In this document: piece by piece, positions 58,990-64,000 of the stretch
Position numbering within the stretch: the first letter of the stretch is position 1
Layout: each line of letters begins with the position of its first letter
Assembly: GCF_040802235.1 (NCBI RefSeq)
Contig: NC_133163.1
Span: 39,824,501-39,888,500, forward strand
Origin: Manis javanica
Taxonomy: Eukaryota > Chordata > Mammalia > Pholidota > Manidae
Length of the DNA stretch: 64,000 nucleotides
Direction of reading: 5' to 3'
Translations under genes and position numbers: made by a program
The notes under the pieces: model-generated
Databases searched by the model: none
The model's input: only the letters and a program-made list of their open reading frames with translations
What the model was told of the DNA's origin: nothing

Positions 58990-59445
58990 GCAAAACACAA
59001 TGATACCTGTAGTAGGTTAAGTAATGGCTCCCAGAGATAATCAGGTCCTAATACTATAAATGTTCTTATTTGGAAAAAAGAATATTTGTAGAATGTGATT
59101 AATTTAAGAAACATGGAATGGAGGTATTATCCTGGATTATCTGTGAGCCTCTAAATGTAATCACAAATGTCATTATAAGAGAAAAGCAGAGAATGATTTG
59201 ACATGCAGGAGAAGGTGATGTGAAAACAGAGCAAAGAAAGGTCTGAAGATGCTGGCTTTGAAGATTACAAGATTATAGTGATGTGGCTACAATCCAAGGA
59301 ACACTGATGGCCACCAGAAGCCGGAAACAGCCAAGAATGCATTCTTCCCTAAAGCCTCCAGAGTGGGCACATTGCCGCTGATTTCAGCTCACTGAAACTG
59401 ATTTCAGGCTTGTGACCTCCAAAACTGTAAGAGAATAAATGTGTA
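58990..59445 (+). mobile_element. MaLR (MLT1-like) LTR
   Basis: The order is 'aggttaagtaatggctccca', 'tatcctggattatctgtgag', 'aatcacaaatgtcattataa', 'gtgatgtggctacaatccaa', 'gaagccggaaacagccaaga' and 'gtgacctccaaaactgtaag' with AATAAA. This is characteristic of ERVL-MaLR-type LTRs. No internal sequence is attached. Confidence 0.75.
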
Positions 59446-59459
59446 TGAAAAATAAGAAA

Positions 59460-61480
59460 TTAAAATATAAAAAGTATTGACAGAGCTAAGGGAAGAAATT
59501 AAGAGATAAAAATCATTGTAATACTTTAAATGGCAAGAAAAGCACTAACAACAAGCAAAAAACCTACAGAAAATAATCTGTAAGGGCTAAAAAAACAAAA
59601 TAGGAGAAAAATCATCCAGTATGAAGATAATAAGAATACAGAAATAAAAGTGAGATTGGAGAAAGGTACAAACACTGCAGATACAGAAGTTTAATTAGCA
59701 CATTGTAAAATGAAAATCAAATATCAGAAGAGAAATTAAACTTCACAGAAGAAATTAATCTTAAACTGAGGGAAAATTTGAACTTGATGATTGACAGCAT
59801 TCATCAAGTATGAGATAATTTTAGTAGAAACTAACACCAAAGCATAATCTGGTGAAGATAATTTCAAGAATACAAGAATAAAGTCAAATGGAACATGCCA
59901 AAAAACAAAAACAAAAACAAAAACACATCAGGCTGGCCTCAAAGTTCTTTGCAATGTCAGATGATAGGTAATAATGAAGTTTTATATATATATATGCTAT
60001 GGGTAACAGGGAATATTCCAGGAATCCTATACTCAGCAAACTCAGCATCTGTATGTGAAATAACAGAAATATATAATCAAACATGCCAGCACTGTATCAT
60101 TCATGTGCTGTTTCTGAAAAACCTATGTAAAGACAAATTGATGCAATTAAGAGATGAAGCGAAACAGTAAACTCAATAATGGTGGTGTATGTAAGACTTT
60201 GGAGTAGGCAAAATATACTCAGCAAACATAATCAGAAAGGAATCAAGGGTTGCAATTTTAATGTCTGACAAAGGAAATGATATATAAAGAATAAAGCAAT
60301 AAGTAGAAAGAGTGTGTTTTTAAATTAACGAGGGTACAGTGTAAAATAATTTAACTTATGAATTATGCCAGATAATTCATGGCAAACCTATCAAAAATAC
60401 TATATGCTGAAGTCAAGACTATGTATTCTGTTCAAACACCCTGAAAACATTAATTAAAAATCAAGCATTTATTGGATTATATATTGGAAAACAAAAGTTA
60501 TAGTTTTCTAACACGTTCTCATCCCCACACCTGGGGAACAAAAACAGAAACAAAACAAAACAAAGAAACAACCAAATGATACAGACCATACTACCTGATT
60601 TTAGTTACAGTAGCAATAGTGTTACTGTATCATTATTTTGCTGGTAACAATAAAGAAAAAAGAAAACTTCAAACATCTGGAAACTGCTTTAAAAGGCATA
60701 CTGCTAATCACCTTTGCACTGAGTTTGTATATTTTTACAATAACAGAATAGTAAGAACAATGAGAAAAACCTCACATCAAATTCTATGATACATGACCAA
60801 ACCCTTTTCAGGAAAACTCCCACTTTCTTAGTAAAAAAATGGAGAATCAATATATTAAACATTTAACTCAAGAAGTAAAAACAACCACTGCACACAAAAC
60901 CTAAGAAAAGCTAAAGGAACATACTATAATACAGAAGGAACATATATTATGAAAGATAAAGGTAAAGATTATGTTAAGTTATATGAGAGGAAATTAGTTA
61001 AATAAGTAAACCACTAGTTAGCCTAACTGAGAAAACTATTATTCAAAATTAGAAACCAAATAGGTTATATTCACCTCACATACAGATGTTTCTTTTTTTT
61101 ATAAAGCACATTGTACAATCTTTTGCTAAAAAATTTGAAAATATGGAGTACACTGACAATGTTCTTGGAAAACAAATTACCAACTTTTTTTCAAGAAGTG
61201 ATGGAATAAAAACCAGTAACTATGGAACAAAATAAGAAAGTTATCAAAGAACTATCCCTCAAAAAAGCTCCAGAGGTCATGAAAAACAAAAAACAAAAAG
61301 GCTGAAGAACCATTTCAGGTAAAGAATACCAAAGAGATGTGACAACAAAAGTGAAATGTGTGTGCACATGCTGGCTTATATGTATTTGTGCATGCAAAGA
61401 GAAAATACATGTATGCACACACACACACACACACACACAGGGAAAAAAGGAAGTTTGTGAAACAAATGCGGCAAAATGTT
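59460..61480. other. AT-rich intronic stretch, possibly old L1
   Basis: Long A-rich text such as 'atactcagcaaactcagcat' and 'gaacatatattatgaaagat' is suggestive of degraded L1, but no definite landmark was found. A (CAAAAA)n run lies at 59900-59923, a (TA)n run near 59983-59995 and a (CA)n run at 61416-61439. Confidence 0.35.
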
Positions 61481-61939
61481 AACAATCAGTCATTTAGATA
61501 AACATTGAAGTTCACTGTACCTTTCTTTCAAATTTTCTAAAAGTTTTAATTGCTTTCATAGTAAATTATTAAAAACACAATTTTACAACGAAGGTCTTTT
61601 AAGCCTTAAAAAGAACATTTAATTTCCGAATTACCTAAAGAACAGAGAAAAACTTTCCACTTCATTTTATAAACCTGTCATCATCCTGATATAAAATCTG
61701 ACAAACACAGCACTGAAAATAATACTGTAGTTCAAAAACACCATTAGTGCAGATGCAAAAACCCCTAAGTAAAATATATGCATTTTTTACAAACCACCAA
61801 GTAGGGTTCATTTTAGAAATTCAACTAGGAGTTAATATTCAGCAACCTATTAATATAAGCCATCTTTTTAAAAGTTCAAATGAGAACAATAGGATCACGT
61901 CTTCATATAGTAAAAGGGGTCTGATAAAATTAATTCCCT

Positions 61940-63230
61940 AATATGATATATGTATTTCAAGCCAGAGGATGCATCATGATTACAACAATTCCCAGGAAAG
62001 AAATAAGAACAAGGATACCTACCCTTACCCCTATTATTTAGCAATGTCTAGAAATAGTGATGAAAGCACTAAGATTAAAATAAAAAAGGCATAAAATTAT
62101 GAGATCAAATTATTATTTGCAGACAACGACTGTGATGGCAAACTCAATTTCTAAAACATGAGGGAAAAAGTTCAATAACTAAAGTTAATGACTACAGAAA
62201 GCCATATAAAAACTATTAACAGTATTCACTTAGAAAATAAAGAAAAAATAACAATAGAAATATATCTAAATAATTAACAAAAACTATTCAGAATCTTTGA
62301 GAAAACCTCAGAATAAGAGACACCCTTTTTTTCTGAGATAGGAAGATTCACTGCTGTAGACATTTATCCTCCCTTTATTAATCAATAAATTCAACATAAT
62401 CACAATTGGGTCTTTTTGTTTCCAGACTTTGATGAAATTATTCCAATATTCATAAGAAAGAATAAATGCTTGAGACTAGCCAAAACATTTTAAAAAGCAT
62501 TACACCTTGTCATACTTAATATTAAACAATTTCAAATTATGGTATTTAAGAGGGAATATTATTGCAGAAATAAATTCATCAGTGGAATAGAATTGAGACT
62601 CCAGAAAGAGAGTGTGGGAACAAAAATTCAATGAACAGTGTAAGAACAGTTGGCCTATTCCACTCCTGCCCTCCAGTGAAGGGTAGGTGAATCCCTATTG
62701 CATAACTTAAAATAAATAGCAGGTGATTAAAGATTTAAGGGTGAAATATTAATAACAAAATCATGCAAGTACATCTAGGCAAACAGTTCTATAATCTTAC
62801 AGTAGGAAAGGATTTTGTACATCAAGGGCAAAAAGGTTAAAGACTGACTCTAAAATGACCAGAGGAATAAAACTTCTAAACTATAAAACAAAGCTCATAG
62901 CTTGAGGGCAAATTACCTTTAAAATAAGTATGTCTAATACATGTGATAAAGCTAATATTCCTAAAATAGAGGACTCTTCTAAGATACCAGAATGAACACT
63001 TTAAAGGAAAAGAAATGGACAAAAAACATGAACAGACAATACAACTCATGAAAAACAAATAGCCAATAAATAAATGGAGCAATTATACTACACATTAAAC
63101 ACAAATTTTTTATACATTATCAAAGATTAAAAATTTATAATGTCCACTTTTGGCAAAGGAGTAAAGATGTATACTTCTCATAAGTAGAAGAATAAACCAG
63201 TACCTTTCTGAAGGATATTGTATGATACAC
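61940..63230 (+). mobile_element. Degraded L1 ORF2 fragment
   Basis: The phrases 'gacaacgactgtgatggcaa', 'cagtggaatagaattgagac' and 'aaaacatgaacagacaatac' occur in L1 ORF2 order. Many stops and indels indicate an old copy in antisense to PPM1A. A short gap to the next L1-like block cannot be resolved. Confidence 0.65.
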
Positions 63231-63239
63231 ACTAATTTT

Positions 63240-64000
63240 AAATGTCAACTTCCATTTAAATGGTTTTGTGTATTCACACTTTGAAGTGCCCCTCTTCTCC
63301 AAAGGTGTTTTAAAATGAATTAATTATAAAACAGAAAATTAAGAAAACCAAAAACCACCTGCTTAAGATATACTCTTGATATACAAAGTGCTTTGGGAAG
63401 CTGAAACTGAGTCTACCGAGCTCAAGTAGCAGAGATGGACAAAGTCTACATCCTGACAGGATCGGAACAGGGACCACTTTTAAATGCCCCAGTGCAAGGC
63501 TGGGTTAGAACTCAGGCTCAATGAAACTAATGCTTGGGGTGGAGGGGCTCTTGCTGCCTGTAAAAGGAGCTGGGAAAACCTACTTACTAATGCCTGGGGC
63601 TATAGTTTAGATGAAGTAAGGCACCCAGTGAGCAGAAGTATAGACCTTCTTTTAGTCAGTGTCTTATTCCTGGAGAGAGAAGCCTGATCCTGATGTTATC
63701 AAGAATCAGGGGAACCAAGTCTCCAATACAATATATGGTTTCAGACTGGGCACCCTGAGGCCAAGATGTAGGTGCATGCATCAGCACTGGATATCTTGCT
63801 TTAGAAGAGTGGAAAGAGAGAAAACAGAAAACTTCTATTTAATGAGACAGCAAAAACCAACCTCTAAAACACATGAGGGAAACTACACTAAGATGGACAG
63901 CCATCAAAATCAACAACTGTAGGAATTCAATCTAGAAGAAAAAAATAATCTGAAAATAAAATGTGTTTAAGGATTTTTTCCAAAGTTCAAAAGAACCACA
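63240..64000. other. Intronic stretch, unassigned (possible L1 5' region)
   Basis: It differs in tone from the preceding L1, with GC-richer runs at 63,400-63,780 followed by A-rich text at 63,840-63,960. That pattern resembles an old L1 5'UTR running into ORF1, but I see no diagnostic motif. Confidence 0.3.

Larger units (their letters stand above)
50252..64000 (-). other. PPM1A: 5' intron sequence of PPM1A, reaching the window edge
   Basis: Everything right of the exon 2 acceptor is intron upstream of the coding exons, at least 13.7 kb. No CpG island or first exon is visible, so the promoter lies beyond 64,000. It holds L2, MIR, MER5A, L1 and MaLR copies listed separately, and unassigned AT-rich DNA elsewhere (52.8-54.6, 57.6-58.9 and 59.5-61.4 kb). 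Confidence 0.85.

Noticed and set aside
1-64000. CRISPR arrays, bacterial operons, phage or plasmid features
   Set aside because: None seen. The spliced gene, L1/MIR/L2 repeats and CpG islands show mammalian nuclear DNA.
1-64000. tRNA or rRNA genes
   Set aside because: The only tRNA-like text (B-box phrases) is inside MIR SINE remnants; no intact cloverleaf gene was recognised by eye.

Overview
The window is nuclear DNA from a placental mammal. It is AT-rich, intron-bearing sequence full of eutherian repeats (L1, L2, MIR, hAT and mariner-like DNA transposons, ERV and MaLR LTRs). The only protein-coding gene I can support is PPM1A, the Mg2+/Mn2+-dependent Ser/Thr phosphatase PP2C-alpha, on the minus strand. 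I did not recognise an Alu, B1/B2, Bov-tA, carnivore or equine SINE. The L1 3' ends have a laurasiatherian look, but I cannot name the species.

Layout. Positions 1-32,600 are downstream of PPM1A: intergenic DNA with old repeats, two clusters of one LTR family (0.6-1.8 kb on minus, 16.8-18.7 kb on plus), two CpG-rich blocks (about 14.0-14.5 kb and 27.4-27.7 kb) and an exact 64-bp tandem duplication at 28.35 kb. Positions 32,600-39,130 are the probable long PPM1A 3'UTR. Coding exons 6, 5, 4, 3 and 2 lie at 39,131-39,160, 40,898-40,955, 42,362-42,470, 46,598-46,715 and 49,398-50,231. All junctions have GT/AG ends, and together they give 382 codons plus stop, the known length of PPM1A. Exon 2 begins at 50,251. 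From 50,252 to the right edge is 5' intron; the promoter and first exon lie outside the window.

PPM1A processing. Reading through the exon 3 donor gives a 324-residue protein ending in a short intron-encoded tail, matching the length known for isoform alpha-2. The reading frame of exon 2 is open upstream of its ATG to the splice acceptor. A 40-nt segment at 50,382-50,421 has strong splice sites and would join exon 2 in frame. Two good polyadenylation signals (38,289 and 32,616) suggest short and long 3'UTRs.

I found no convincing new molecular system. The most notable items are the compact LTR element with no recognisable pol or env, its relatives with a doubled promoter segment, the candidate PPM1A cassette exon, a short A-tailed retroposed insert inside an older transposon, and the two intergenic CpG-rich blocks.
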